64,000 bases of DNA from Akkermansiaceae bacterium (GCA_905182405.1 CAJJBQ010000002.1:1598483-1662482); one strand, 5' to 3'. Counted from the first letter of the stretch, positions 29,471 through 38,722 are shown. Numbers and translations are program-made. The notes: a model not told the origin generated them from the letters alone.

Positions 29471-30592
29471 TTACTGGTCGAGGTTCTGAGCGATCAAATC
29501 GGCCAGTCCTACAGGAGCTTCTTCTTCAACGCCGAGACGTGGGGCCATTGGGGCACCCAAGTTCACACCAGAGAGGAGAGATGGATCAAGGTTCATACCA
29601 AGACCAAGTCCAAGCTCATGAAGCTTGTCTTTAATCTCGTTGAGCGACTTCTTTCCGAAGTTACGATACTTGAGCATTTCTGCCTCGGTCTTCAGCGCAA
29701 GCTGACCGACAGAGGTGATATTTGCGTTGTTGAGGCAGTTGGCAGCACGAACGGAAAGCTCGATCTCGTTGACGCTCATGTTGAGGAGCTTCTTGAGAGC
29801 GGCATTCTCTTCGGACTGCTCGGCTGGTGCTTCCTCGAACTCCACCGCGTTGTCGTCGTAGTTAACGAACACATCAAGGTGATGACGAAGGATGGCCGAA
29901 GCCTGAAGGAGTGCATCGTGTGGCTCCACGCGACCGTCAGTCCAGATATCGATATCAAGTTTATCGAAGTCGGTAATCTGTCCCACGCGGGTGGCTCCCA
30001 CGGAATACTTCACGCGGGAAACAGGGGAGAAAATGGAGTCAATCGCGATCACCCCGATAGGGGCACCGTCGCGCTTATTCTCTTCACCGGTGTGGAAACC
30101 ACGACCGACTTGAATTTCGAACTCAGCGTCGAACTTGATCTTCTTATCAAGAGTGCAGATGACGAGGTCCTTGTTGACCACTTCATACATGTTGTCCTCT
30201 TGGATGTCTCCAGCGGTCACTTCCCCTGCTTGGTTCGCTGAAAGTGTAAGAACGCGAGGCTCCTTGCCGTGGGCAATGAATTTGACTTTCTTGAGGTTCA
30301 ACACGATGTCAGTGACATCTTCAACAACTCCAGGAAGAGTAGCGAATTCGTGCTGCACTCCGGCAATACGCACGGAAGTGATTGCAGCTCCTTCCAAAGA
30401 GGAAAGGAGGACGCGCCGGAGAGAGTTACCAATCGTATGGCCGAAACCGGGTTCGAAGGGCTCAGCAGTGAAGCGAGCGTATGTTTCGGTTGCGGTATCC
30501 TCGTCCTTCACAAGACGATTTGGAAGTTCGAAGCGGTTGAGCTTCACGGCATCGGTGGTTTCTGGCTGGGTTTCAGCGGTTTCTTCTGACAT
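29471..30592 (-). CDS. rpoA: DNA-directed RNA polymerase alpha subunit
   Basis: 373 residues, slightly longer than the usual 330. The N-terminal assembly domain (EPFEPGFGHTIGNSLRRVLLSS) and the C-terminal DNA- and activator-binding domain (ELSVRAANCLNNANITSVGQL, FGKKSLNEIKDKL) are complete. A short tail continues past the C-terminal domain. The ribosomal genes that usually precede rpoA (rpsD, rpsK) are not present here. A 540-bp non-coding stretch lies upstream instead. Confidence 0.96.
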   Translation of the reverse strand: MSEETAETQPETTDAVKLNRFELPNRLVKDEDTATETYARFTAEPFEPGFGHTIGNSLRRVLLSSLEGAAITSVRIAGVQHEFATLPGVVEDVTDIVLNLKKVKFIAHGKEPRVLTLSANQAGEVTAGDIQEDNMYEVVNKDLVICTLDKKIKFDAEFEIQVGRGFHTGEENKRDGAPIGVIAIDSIFSPVSRVKYSVGATRVGQITDFDKLDIDIWTDGRVEPHDALLQASAILRHHLDVFVNYDDNAVEFEEAPAEQSEENAALKKLLNMSVNEIELSVRAANCLNNANITSVGQLALKTEAEMLKYRNFGKKSLNEIKDKLHELGLGLGMNLDPSLLSGVNLGAPMAPRLGVEEEAPVGLADLIAQNLDQ

Positions 30593-31133
30593 TTCTGTAG
30601 TAGTGGAGCCGGGTTACCCTCTGGCGAGGTCGGATGCTTTTGAAACATCCCTCAGAGGACCAACGGCGGGTTGCAATTTCTCGCGGGGCGGGAAAGAACC
30701 AGCTTTAGACCGGCAGTGCAATGCTTTTCTCCCTAGAACTTCGGAAGAAATTTGAGATTTCACGACAAAATTAGATGCAATCTCAATAATCTAGAGATGG
30801 AAAGGAGCCACCGAAAAGCGGGAATACCACTTATATTTCAATAAATTATAATTTGGTGTGAAAAATGCCGCGGTATGAAAAATGCCAAATCATACGGTCG
30901 CTTCTTGTTGAAAATTTGCTTTTCGAGAGAGCTGCGCTGCCCCAAGTGATGAGAATCACGAATGCCACAAGATCCATTGTCGCTCAAACTCTTAGGGAAA
31001 GAGGAATACAGGTTGCATAGTGTTGCATTAACCCGTTGACCCAAAGACACTTAAAATTTGCTTTTCGAGAGAGCTGTGCCACCTCAAGAGGTTAGAATGA
31101 AGTATGGAGAAACAATGTAATCGTTAAACCCAC
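30593..31133. other. 541-bp intergenic region upstream of rpoA and the AP2-like gene
   Basis: No gene is supported. It must hold the rpoA promoter (leftward) and probably the promoter of the AP2-like/photolyase pair (rightward). It contains two copies of a 24-bp direct repeat, listed separately. The right part is distinctly AT-rich. Confidence 0.5.
30911..31076 (+). repeat. Pair of 24-bp perfect direct repeats
   Basis: Copies at 30911-30934 and 31053-31076 are identical and begin AAAATTTGCTTTTCGAG. Weaker similarity continues for about 20 more bases (CAAG and AGAAT matches). The second copy ends 57 bp before the AP2-like gene. It may be a repeated promoter or regulator-binding unit. Confidence 0.75.
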
Positions 31134-31394
31134 ATGAAGTCGCGCAAGAACCTCACCCGTTTCACCTATGAAACTGCTGCCTTTGAAGGCTGGCGTCTCT
31201 GCTTGAGCAGAGATGGAACCACCTTTACCAAATACTTTTCTGATAAGTTCTATGGAGGACCAAGGAAGTCGCTCAAGGAGGCAGAACGAGTTAAAGAAAC
31301 TTTAATAAAACTTGTAGATAATTCCTGTCGGGTAAACGGTAAATTGAGTAAAGTAACGATTTTAAAGGGACAAATGATCCTCGAGAACTATTAA
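31134..31394 (+). CDS. Small protein with AP2-like DNA-binding motif
   Basis: 86 residues. The segment GWRLCLSRDGTTFTKYFSD followed by YGGPRKSLKEAERVKETLI resembles the bacterial AP2-like three-strand-plus-helix domain, in which a wing F(F/S)D..YGG(K/R).AL.AA precedes the helix. It is basic and lacks a signal. It lies 9 bp before the photolyase gene and downstream of paired direct repeats, so it could be a regulator of the pair. The family call is from pattern memory. Confidence 0.6.
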   Translation: MKSRKNLTRFTYETAAFEGWRLCLSRDGTTFTKYFSDKFYGGPRKSLKEAERVKETLIKLVDNSCRVNGKLSKVTILKGQMILENY

Positions 31395-31403
31395 TCGTTC
31401 TAG

Positions 31404-32792
31404 ATGTCCAAAAACTATTCCCGAGCCATTCATTGGTTTCGACGTGATCTCCGCCTCACCGATAACACGGCGCTTGAGGCATCTCTGCAAGAGTCGGACC
31501 AAGTCATCCCCTTCTACCTTCTTAGCAACTGGACCAAAGAGCATTTATGGACCGGGCCCAAGCGACAGCAGTTCCTCTGTGAATGCCTCGAGTCTCTCGC
31601 TAAAAATATTAAGCATCTTGGCGGTTCTCTTATCCTTCGACAAGGAGATGCCTTGGAAGAGCTTGGAAAGCTCGCTAAGGAAAGCAACGCTGACGCCATT
31701 TTCCTTAACCAGGACGTCGACCCCTTCGGCAAAGAAACAGAACAAGCGCTGAGCCGACTGTGCGACGAACTTGGGATCGCTTTTCATTCTTTCAAAGATG
31801 CTGCACTCCACGGTCCCGATGAAGTCCTGAAGGGCGACGGCTCCCCCTATCGCGTTTATACCCCATATTCAAAACCTTGGCTCGCTTTAGAAAAGGCGAA
31901 GCCAAAGGGCAAACCACGATCAATTGCCACCCCTGCAGGACTGGCATCCGAAAAGCTACCCAGCTTGGACACCTGGAATCTCAAGTTAGATGGCATGGAA
32001 ACCCTACCCGGTGGAGAAAAAGCGGCCCGCGCCCGCATGAAGGCCGCGGTCAGCGAGCGCATCGAGACCTACGAGAAATATCGTGACGTCCCCTCAGCGC
32101 CTGGAACCAGTCGGCTTTCACAAGACCTCCGCTGGGGCACGATCTCAGTCCGCGAGCTCTTCCACCGGGCCAAGGAATGTCGCTCCCAGCAATATTTGAA
32201 GGAACTGGCTTGGCGGGAATTTTACTTTACCATCTTGCACCATTTCCCAGAAGTTCTGGAGCTTGAATTTAATAAGGACTGGCGTGGCCTTCCTTGGGAC
32301 GAACCGGATGAGAAATTTGAAGCCTGGAAGAAAGGACAAACCGGCTTCCCCATCATCGATGCCGGAATTCGGGAACTTCTCGCCACCGGCTTTATGCACA
32401 ACCGTGTCCGCATGGTTGTCGCCATGTTTCTCACAAAGGATCTCCACATCGATTGGCGCCTCGGCGAGCAGTTCTTCATGCAGCATTTGGTCGATGGGGA
32501 AATCGCTGCGAACAATGGCGGCTGGCAATGGAGCGCCGGCACCGGAGCGGACGCAGCACCGTATTTCCGTATCCAAAACCCCTGGTCGCAGACTAAAAGC
32601 CACGATGCAAAAGGGTTATACATTCGTAAATGGGTCCCTGAACTCGCAGATGTTCCCGAGAAGGCCCTCCTTGCCCCCCCGGAGAACGGCCAACCGATTG
32701 CTCCAGGTTACGTCATACCAATTGTCGATCACTCCCATGAACGACTACTCACACTCGCTCGCTTTAAAAAGCACCGGGAAGAACAGCGCTAG
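31404..32792 (+). CDS. phrB: Deoxyribodipyrimidine photolyase
   Basis: 462 residues. The N-terminal antenna-binding domain starts IHWFRRDLRLTDNTAL. The C-terminal FAD domain shows LAWREFYF, GFPIIDAGIREL, MHNRVRMVVAMFL, WQWSAGTGADAAPYFRIQNP and YIRKWVPEL, all typical of class I CPD photolyases. It repairs UV-induced cyclobutane dimers using light. Its 3' end overlaps the convergent pseudoprotease by four bases. Confidence 0.93.
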   Translation: MSKNYSRAIHWFRRDLRLTDNTALEASLQESDQVIPFYLLSNWTKEHLWTGPKRQQFLCECLESLAKNIKHLGGSLILRQGDALEELGKLAKESNADAIFLNQDVDPFGKETEQALSRLCDELGIAFHSFKDAALHGPDEVLKGDGSPYRVYTPYSKPWLALEKAKPKGKPRSIATPAGLASEKLPSLDTWNLKLDGMETLPGGEKAARARMKAAVSERIETYEKYRDVPSAPGTSRLSQDLRWGTISVRELFHRAKECRSQQYLKELAWREFYFTILHHFPEVLELEFNKDWRGLPWDEPDEKFEAWKKGQTGFPIIDAGIRELLATGFMHNRVRMVVAMFLTKDLHIDWRLGEQFFMQHLVDGEIAANNGGWQWSAGTGADAAPYFRIQNPWSQTKSHDAKGLYIRKWVPELADVPEKALLAPPENGQPIAPGYVIPIVDHSHERLLTLARFKKHREEQR

Positions 32793-33808
32793 TTCTTCCC
32801 ATTCGCCTCGGCCTCTTCCATCATCTCGGAAAGAACCTCCAGAAGGTTCTCTACCGGAACAGCATACACCTCAACACGATTTACGGCGGCGATATTGAGA
32901 CCGACGCATTCGCCGTCAAAAGTCAAAAGAGGCCCTCCCACACTGCGACGGGTCAGCTGGGTTTCATGCTGGATCACCATCGGAAATCCAGTGCGACGAC
33001 GAGAAATGTGATTATCGCCTCCACTCATCTGATCGTTCCTGCTTTTCGAGCCCCCGTAGAGTTTATAGCGAGAGGTGAGTTCGACATCGAGAGTAAGCGT
33101 CTCCTCATCACGCTTAACGACAAGCTCGATGGAATCCTCTGCTGTCTTCTCTTTGATGAGTTCGACAAAATCTTCCCTTTTCTTGGAATCTTGATCGTCG
33201 ACTTTGATAATCAAGTCCCCTTTCTGAAGCTTCGCTTTCTCCGCTCCCGATCCTTCGGTGATCGACGTAATGACGATCCCCTCGTCGGTATCCTTCAACC
33301 CCACCCCCAGCACCATCTGGGTTCCTCCGGAAATCGCGCGCTTGTTCGCACTGATGATTCCAGGACGCGGGCGACGATACCTTCTTTCCGTCGCACCATT
33401 TGATACCACCCAAGTCCCGTGGGCCAAATCACTGGACGGAGCCCAAACAACCGGAGTGAGCTCAGTGGCTTCCGCCTTAACAAGAGCAAGGTCCCAGACA
33501 GTATCAATCGCGACAACTTTGAGCTCGCGATACCGCTCCTCATCAATGCGGACATGAAACTCCTCCACAAGCTCCAGCTCACTCGCTTTCGTTAGAATGT
33601 AGCCATCCGGGCTGACCACCGTTCCATAAAGAAAGGGCTTCCGGTCCGAGTCATTATAGAAAACCGCACTTCCGCTCTGCAGCGACAACTGCACAGGACT
33701 AAGCGCAGCCTGAACAAGTTTGTTGTTTTTCCGCTGCTCGGAAGGAAGTGAACTCGCAAAAATTGGCAATCCCAAAAGGGCGGACAGGAAAAAAATGGTG
33801 ACTCTCAT
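32789..33808 (-). CDS. Secreted trypsin-like pseudoprotease with PDZ inserted before the serine loop
   Basis: 339 residues with a signal peptide (residues 1-19). The N-terminal protease half has ILTKAS where active enzymes have the TAAH histidine motif (His replaced by Ser76). The Asp is kept (Asp106 in VWDLAL). A PDZ domain at about 165-245 follows, and only then the serine loop RRSVGGPLL, with Val290 in place of the catalytic Ser. In HtrA-type proteases the PDZ follows the serine loop, so the order is unusual and two triad residues are lost. The start overlaps the stop of the intact protease gene upstream. A regulatory or chaperone partner is the likely role. Confidence 0.8.
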   Translation of the reverse strand: MRVTIFFLSALLGLPIFASSLPSEQRKNNKLVQAALSPVQLSLQSGSAVFYNDSDRKPFLYGTVVSPDGYILTKASELELVEEFHVRIDEERYRELKVVAIDTVWDLALVKAEATELTPVVWAPSSDLAHGTWVVSNGATERRYRRPRPGIISANKRAISGGTQMVLGVGLKDTDEGIVITSITEGSGAEKAKLQKGDLIIKVDDQDSKKREDFVELIKEKTAEDSIELVVKRDEETLTLDVELTSRYKLYGGSKSRNDQMSGGDNHISRRRTGFPMVIQHETQLTRRSVGGPLLTFDGECVGLNIAAVNRVEVYAVPVENLLEVLSEMMEEAEANGKN

Positions 33809-34785
33809 GGGCGTTCAACGAGTTCGATTTTCTTTTCAAAAACTTCTTCTTGAAAAGACCACCTTATTAATACGAATTCTTCAACTCCTTTTGTACTAAG
33901 GGCGTCGTAAAAACTGTCCTTATTGGCTAGGGCCTTGCCGTCGATCTCCAAAAGAATCGCGCCTACCTTAATCCCAGCCTTTTCTGCCACGCTCTTGGAA
34001 AAGAGTTCCTTCACTTCGATTTCCCCTTTCTCATTTTCTTCCACCATCACCCCAAGAAACCCGGATCCAGGTTCAGGCTTTTTCGCAAAACCACCCTCGC
34101 CGAGAAACTCACCCTTCGACATTTCCTCCCAGCTCCGCTGAAACTCGCGAATGGGCACGTGCATGCTTTCTTCCTTGGAAGCTCCTACTCGGCTGTGAAT
34201 CGCGATCAGCTTTCCCTCAATATCAAAAAGAGGCCCTCCGGAGTCTCCACCGATCAGCATGCAATCAGACTGCACCGTTGAGTCAGCCTGCCTTACCATC
34301 CGGCCGATGCGCACATTGACGCCGCGTTCTTTGTCAAATCCCCCGGAATGACCGAGAGCAAAGACCCAGTCGCCCAACTTAAATGAATCATCCATATCAA
34401 CCTCCACAAAAGGGAAGGGTCCGGGATCAGTAATCTGCAACATCGCCGCATCAGTCTCCGAGTTAAGGCCCAGCGACCGGCCCTTCAGCTTTCGGCCATC
34501 TTCCAACACCACCGTGATTTCCTTATCAACTCCGCCGCTCACATGAGCTGCCGTAAGCACTAATCCATCTTCGGAAATGATGACTCCGCTTCCCGAGCCT
34601 TCGCCAATTTCCAGACAAACAGTGGCAGCCCGTGTCTTCGGAAGGCTCACTTGCAAAGTTTCTTGGATCTTTTTCAAATCCTCGAGAGATTCGGGCGCTT
34701 CCAGGTTATTAAAATAAGGCCGGGCAAGAAGAGAAGAGAGCATACTCAGAGCAAGGAGCAGGATGCAATGAGGACGACAAATCAT
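33805..34785 (-). CDS. Secreted trypsin-like serine protease with PDZ domain
   Basis: 326 residues, signal peptide ending near residue 21. Full triad: His81 (LTAAHV), Asp112 (SETDAAML), Ser182 (GGDSGGPL). PDZ at about 235-320 (GFLGVMVEENEKG, AGIKVGAILLEIDGKAL). HtrA-like envelope protease, somewhat short for DegP. It is the first gene of a two-gene unit with the pseudoprotease (4-bp overlap). Confidence 0.88.
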   Translation of the reverse strand: MICRPHCILLLALSMLSSLLARPYFNNLEAPESLEDLKKIQETLQVSLPKTRAATVCLEIGEGSGSGVIISEDGLVLTAAHVSGGVDKEITVVLEDGRKLKGRSLGLNSETDAAMLQITDPGPFPFVEVDMDDSFKLGDWVFALGHSGGFDKERGVNVRIGRMVRQADSTVQSDCMLIGGDSGGPLFDIEGKLIAIHSRVGASKEESMHVPIREFQRSWEEMSKGEFLGEGGFAKKPEPGSGFLGVMVEENEKGEIEVKELFSKSVAEKAGIKVGAILLEIDGKALANKDSFYDALSTKGVEEFVLIRWSFQEEVFEKKIELVERP

Positions 34786-34995
34786 TTCACTTGGGAATAA
34801 GTGATCAAGACCCTCGTGGCAATGGACAAAACCAACCGATGTGATTTAGAAAATATCAGAAGCCCGACCGCCGCTCAACACGAAGACCCCCTCACCCATA
34901 TAAGATGAACAGCCAGCCCGATCTCAAAAGATGATAGCCGAATGAGAAACAGCGAGTGCTGAGATCAAATATTGACAAGTTTAAATGTGCGAACG

Positions 34996-36045
34996 CTACA
35001 TCCGCTGAAGATAATCCGAACCCTCATCCCGCTGAACCGATGGTGGAGAAGAAGCGCTGGTATAGGCGATTACGGCCCCTACCCCTGCCGCATGGGGTGC
35101 CTCGAGAAGAAGATTTCCTTCCGACTCAGGGAAGACATAGGTTCGTTTTCGATCCGCTAACCATTTCCCAAAAAGCGCTGATGCTACCGTGACGATCAAG
35201 ATTCCGATTCCGCCCCCAATCAGACGAACCCGTGGCGAATTGCTCAACGAGTTCCAGCTCACCGCTTCATCTTCCGCTTCCTCTGATTCCTCAACCCCCA
35301 GCGGATGCAAGACGGAAGCCTCCCGCACCTCAACATGGCCCAATTCCTTCTCCATCCAATAGAGGCGAATCGAGAGCTGCACCGAAAAACTCTCGATCTG
35401 CGCCACCGCTTCAGATCGATCCAGCGCCTCTTCCACCGAGCGAATTAAGGCATTTTTACGCATCTCTAACCCGATGGTTTCCGTAATCATGGGAGACATC
35501 ACGATCTGAGTTCTCTCCGGAATCCCCAGGAAATAAAAGACGACCAAGGAGTGCCCACTCTCTCCATAATGCTCGCTCATCACTCGCTCGGCAGTTTCTC
35601 CCTCAGGGAGTTCCTGCTTGGCGTCGAAGAGATACAGATAAATATCAATCGACGAATCCCGCGCGTGGTAGGTCAAGAACCCTTCCCGTTCTCGCTTCTC
35701 CTGAGGCGTCAGGATGTTTTGAGGATCAATGAGATAGCTTCCGGGTGGCTGACGAAAATAGACTTGAAAATAGCTTTCGTCGATCGTCGTCGGCAACTCG
35801 TCCTCAGGATGTGGCTCGCTCGGGATATTCATCAGCTCCTTCTCAAACTCAATCGGTTCTCGGTTCCCTTCAAACAAGCGCTCCAACGCAAGACTCCCCA
35901 TAAGCGATGAACCCGGAACAAGCGCTCCTCCTTCAAGCTCCTCCATCTCCTCATCCGACCACTGCGGCATCACTAATTGCTCCTCTTCCGCATTCAGGGA
36001 GAAACAAACAAATAGCGTAAGAATGACACCTTTAAGAAACCTCAT
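34996..36045 (-). CDS. Secreted, membrane-anchored TPM-domain-like protein
   Basis: 349 residues with an N-terminal signal (GVILTLFVCFSLNA). A central alpha/beta region (about 90-225; GFLTYHARDSSIDIYLYLFD, SLVVFYFLGIPERTQIVMSP) resembles the TPM domain seen in YgcG-type proteins. A transmembrane helix (about 275-298) and a cytoplasmic tail end the protein. Coupled by a 4-bp overlap to the zinc-ribbon protein upstream. Function unknown; TPM proteins have been linked to membrane-complex repair. Confidence 0.6.
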   Translation of the reverse strand: MRFLKGVILTLFVCFSLNAEEEQLVMPQWSDEEMEELEGGALVPGSSLMGSLALERLFEGNREPIEFEKELMNIPSEPHPEDELPTTIDESYFQVYFRQPPGSYLIDPQNILTPQEKREREGFLTYHARDSSIDIYLYLFDAKQELPEGETAERVMSEHYGESGHSLVVFYFLGIPERTQIVMSPMITETIGLEMRKNALIRSVEEALDRSEAVAQIESFSVQLSIRLYWMEKELGHVEVREASVLHPLGVEESEEAEDEAVSWNSLSNSPRVRLIGGGIGILIVTVASALFGKWLADRKRTYVFPESEGNLLLEAPHAAGVGAVIAYTSASSPPSVQRDEGSDYLQRM

Positions 36046-36710
36046 CGTTTCGATTTCTCCTCCTCCACTTCCGGTCCCTGAGTCGAATTTTGATCTCCCT
36101 CACGAATGCGCCGAAGAATCGAATCTACCGACCGCACCCGCTGCCCGCTCGCCGCAAAAAGTGATTCGGGATCCTTTTTCGCCATCCGCCAACCTTTCCT
36201 AAGCGTTCCCTCAACCCGTGAAATCACGATTTTAAAGGCTTTCAGATACTCTCTTTGCAGAAAATACGGATGCGCCGCCGAGAGAGCATCAAAGGTGCTG
36301 TCCTCATCGAGATAGGGCATCAACGAGTATCCATAAGTCATCGTAGCAGCCTTCCCGTTCACATCCACTACAAGGAGGATTCCGTTTTCGTTCGGTCTCG
36401 TGACATCACCATCGCTGTAGTCTGCTCGATTGAGCAACCAAAAACCGAATTGCCGCAGACTAGGCATTTCTTCAAACGCCGCCACGTAGATGGAGAGAAA
36501 CAACTGGGGAAAACGACTTTCGAAGCGCGCCATCAATTCCCGCAGCGCTTCGCGCTCCCTCATCCGAAGCACCCCCGCCGAATCATCCAACTTTTTAATA
36601 ACGACATCCTCGTTTCCAAAAAGTGCGTCAACGTCCGCCATCGTAAATCCGCAGTGCGGACACGACGTCGCGGCATTGTGCATGCGCTGGACACAACGTG
36701 GACATTTCAT
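36042..36710 (-). CDS. Zinc-ribbon protein with TPM-like domain
   Basis: 222 residues from the Met at 36710 (MKCPRCVQRM). An earlier Met would add 13 residues before the zinc ribbon. The ribbon CPRC...CPHCG occupies residues 3-21. The following domain (LMARFESRFPQLFLSIYV, NENGILLVVDVNGKAATMTYGYSL) is TPM-like, as in YgcG. No signal peptide. It probably works with the membrane-anchored partner encoded just downstream. Confidence 0.65.
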   Translation of the reverse strand: MKCPRCVQRMHNAATSCPHCGFTMADVDALFGNEDVVIKKLDDSAGVLRMREREALRELMARFESRFPQLFLSIYVAAFEEMPSLRQFGFWLLNRADYSDGDVTRPNENGILLVVDVNGKAATMTYGYSLMPYLDEDSTFDALSAAHPYFLQREYLKAFKIVISRVEGTLRKGWRMAKKDPESLFAASGQRVRSVDSILRRIREGDQNSTQGPEVEEEKSKR

Positions 36711-36890
36711 AACTGGGTCTATTAAACAAAGCGAAACAACAAGGGTCAAAGCCCTTCGCTTCCTTATTTTTGAGATCGCTTAGATTCCTCTCCATCTTTC
36801 ACAATTTTAACCTTCATCAAGAAAACGTGAGAAAAATCTTGGCAAAACCGCGAATATCACACAGCTTCCGCGCTCCACAGCCCATCACTT

Positions 36891-37133
36891 ATGGTTTCTC
36901 TCCGTCTCACTCGCAAAGGTTCTACCGACCGCCCTTATTATAAAATCGTTGCCGTCGATAGCCGCAAGCGCCGCGACGGCCGCTACATCGAGCAAATTGG
37001 AACCTACGATCCCATGATCGAAGGTGAAAATTACCAGCTCGACCTCGAAAAAGCTGACAAATGGCTCGGATTTGGCGCTAAAGCTTCCACCACCGTCGCC
37101 AGCATCATCAAGAAGGTGCGCAACGCAGGCTAA
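36891..37133 (+). CDS. rpsP: 30S ribosomal protein S16
   Basis: 80 residues. Starts [20 protein letters not shown], continues [20 protein letters not shown]. Complete family length. Followed by a terminator, so not in the usual rpsP-rimM-trmD order. Confidence 0.96.
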   Translation: MVSLRLTRKGSTDRPYYKIVAVDSRKRRDGRYIEQIGTYDPMIEGENYQLDLEKADKWLGFGAKASTTVASIIKKVRNAG

Positions 37134-37156
37134 TAAATCGCCAAACGATTACTTTC

Positions 37157-37192
37157 AAACCTGGGATGCTCCAAGCACCCCGGGTTTTTTCT
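37157..37192 (+). terminator. Terminator after rpsP
   Basis: A GC-rich imperfect hairpin (AACCTGGG ... CCCCGGGTT) followed by six Ts, beginning 24 nt after the rpsP stop. Confidence 0.75.
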
Positions 37193-37242
37193 TACCCGCA
37201 TTTCTTGACCATGCAGAATCCTTTGCTAGCTTCCCGATTCCC

Positions 37243-37332
37243 GGAGGGATGGCTGAGCCTGGTTTAAGGCGCTCGATTCGAAATCGAGTGATGCGCAAGT
37301 ATCCGTGGGTTCGAATCCCACTTCCTCCGCCA
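37243..37332 (+). tRNA. tRNA-Ser (CGA)
   Basis: A complete cloverleaf with long variable arm. Acceptor 37243-37249 pairs with the 3' arm before GCCA. The anticodon loop TTCGAAA gives anticodon CGA. T loop GGGTTCGAATCCC. CCA is encoded at 37330-37332. Confidence 0.95.
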
Positions 37333-37368
37333 GAACCCCACTTCAGCTTGCTGGAGTGGGGTTCTGGC
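37330..37368 (+). terminator. Hairpin directly after tRNA-Ser
   Basis: A 13-bp perfect stem starting in the CCA end itself (37331-37343 with about 37355-37367). No clear T-tract. Probably the 3' end signal of the tRNA transcript. Confidence 0.55.
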
Positions 37369-37986
37369 ATTCAGCGTTCGAACAAATCTCAGCCCCAACC
37401 GGGGCGATCTAACGTAGCCCGGGTCAAAGCGAAGGCGTAGCCCGGCGGCCTAGATTCCATTGCCTAGAAACAAAGGAACAAGCCTTTGATATCGCTATGA
37501 AAACGGCCTCCCCGATGCTCCCCTTTTCCAGCTTCGTTCCGGGAGAAACGGGATTTAGAAACACCCTATCCGCTTTTCCTTAATCGCTCGCGCCTTTACT
37601 TCTCCTGTTTCCAATACGCATGGCGCGCCTTCTCCTCTCCCCAGTTAATAATGCACCCTACTCTGCCGCTTCCTTCGCTGGCTCAAGATAGTTCCTCTGC
37701 CCCACCGCCGAGTTCGCAGCGAGCGATTCCTAGGCAAGGCAAGGCGGGGCCGAGGTGTGGTGTGGATAAAATGCCCTTGGCTGCACTACAACTGGGAATC
37801 AACGCTGCCATTTCGAGAAAGTGCCCGGCTCCTGATTCTAACGCGCCGCGCTATTTCCTAACTATTTAAAAACATCTTTCGTCTCTTTTGTAATGCGAAG
37901 TGGTATAACGGATCATTCTAAAAAGCACTCCACCAGCTCCCTTTCCCATTGCATCCTGTCCGGAAAGTCTTATCTTCCCGTATGTC
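37369..37986. other. Intergenic region between tRNA-Ser and tRNA-Leu
   Basis: 618 bp without a credible gene. Short open frames lack start context and family resemblance. The left end has clustered CCCGG/CCGGGG words (about 37395-37445) like a degenerate palindromic repeat. The rest is featureless to my reading. Confidence 0.5.
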
Positions 37987-38068
37987 GCCGGGATGGTGGA
38001 ATTGGTAGACACGCGTGATTTAGGATCACGTGCCCTTGGGCGTGCAGGTTCGACCCCTGTTCCCGGTA
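37987..38068 (+). tRNA. tRNA-Leu (TAG)
   Basis: Cloverleaf with variable arm. Acceptor GCCGGGA pairs with TCCCGGT (one G-T). Anticodon loop TTTAGGA gives TAG. T loop GGTTCGACCCC. The discriminator is A at 38068 and CCA is not encoded, unlike the Ser and Val tRNAs here. Confidence 0.93.
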
Positions 38069-38083
38069 CTTCTCCCCCCAATC

Positions 38084-38565
38084 AATCATGATGGGGAAAA
38101 GCTAAGACAAAAATTCGCAGAATTTGGCATCGAGGAAGACCAAATCGACTCCGTTTTTTAAGCTGTTTTCGTTTTCATTAAGGAAAATCTTCTCGACCAC
38201 ATGGAAAGAATTGCGGATTCCCGCATGAAAGGTGAAACACCAAATATCGGTGATCTCGGTGGTGATCTCATGGACAAGGCCAAGGAGAAATCAGGGGGAT
38301 TCGTCGTTATTCCCGTTGATCCCGGGGCTTCGGAGATGATCCGCCGGATCACCAGCGATGACCCCGACGATCTCATGCCCCAACCCGATCACGGCCCCAC
38401 CTCTCCGACAAAGAAGTGGAACTCATCGGACAGAGGATTACCGAAGGCGACATCCCCTCTATGCTCATCGCGAGCTTCCGCATGGCCACCTCGCTCAAGT
38501 CCACCCGAAAGCAGCTAGGAATTATCACAACCCTCTTCGATTTTACTGCCCAGAATTTAACCTAA
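38084..38565 (+). pseudogene. Decayed gene fragment with planctomycete-type cytochrome (PSCyt1) segment
   Basis: One frame reads KFAEFGIEEDQIDSVF, then TAA at 38159, then continues in frame KENLLDHMERIADS and PNIGDLGGDLMDKAKE. After that come FVVIPVDPGASEMIRRITS and DDPDDLMPQPDHGP, which match the PSCyt1 motif. Just after HGP, near 38400, one base is missing. The next frame resumes LSDKEVELIGQRITEGD and ends at TAA 38563. The first half and the PSCyt1 part may come from two different genes. No haem CxxCH is left. Confidence 0.6.
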
Positions 38566-38611
38566 AATCCCAAGGACTGCCTCGGCCTCGCCGGAGCCCC
38601 CGATGGAGCCG

Positions 38612-38722
38612 CGTTCAACATCGAACGCCTCAAAGAGGCCGCTCCCCGATGCCCTCACCAAATAGTCGCGTTGCTCGAACATCAAACGTTCAACATCGAA
38701 CGCCTCAAAGAGGCCGCTCCCC
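38612..38722 (-). repeat. 36-bp perfect direct duplication including the 3' strand of RNase P helix P1
   Basis: Copies at 38612-38647 and 38687-38722 are identical, 39 bp apart. The second copy's last nine bases are the 3' strand of rnpB helix P1. Each copy contains two small dyads (GCCTC/GAGGC and CGTTC/GAACG). Read leftward, the unit starts at the rnpB 3' end and is repeated once downstream. Confidence 0.85.

Noticed and set aside
37651..37869. 72-codon frame between the tRNA genes
   Set aside because: Low-complexity Ser/Pro composition, no start context, no resemblance to any family.
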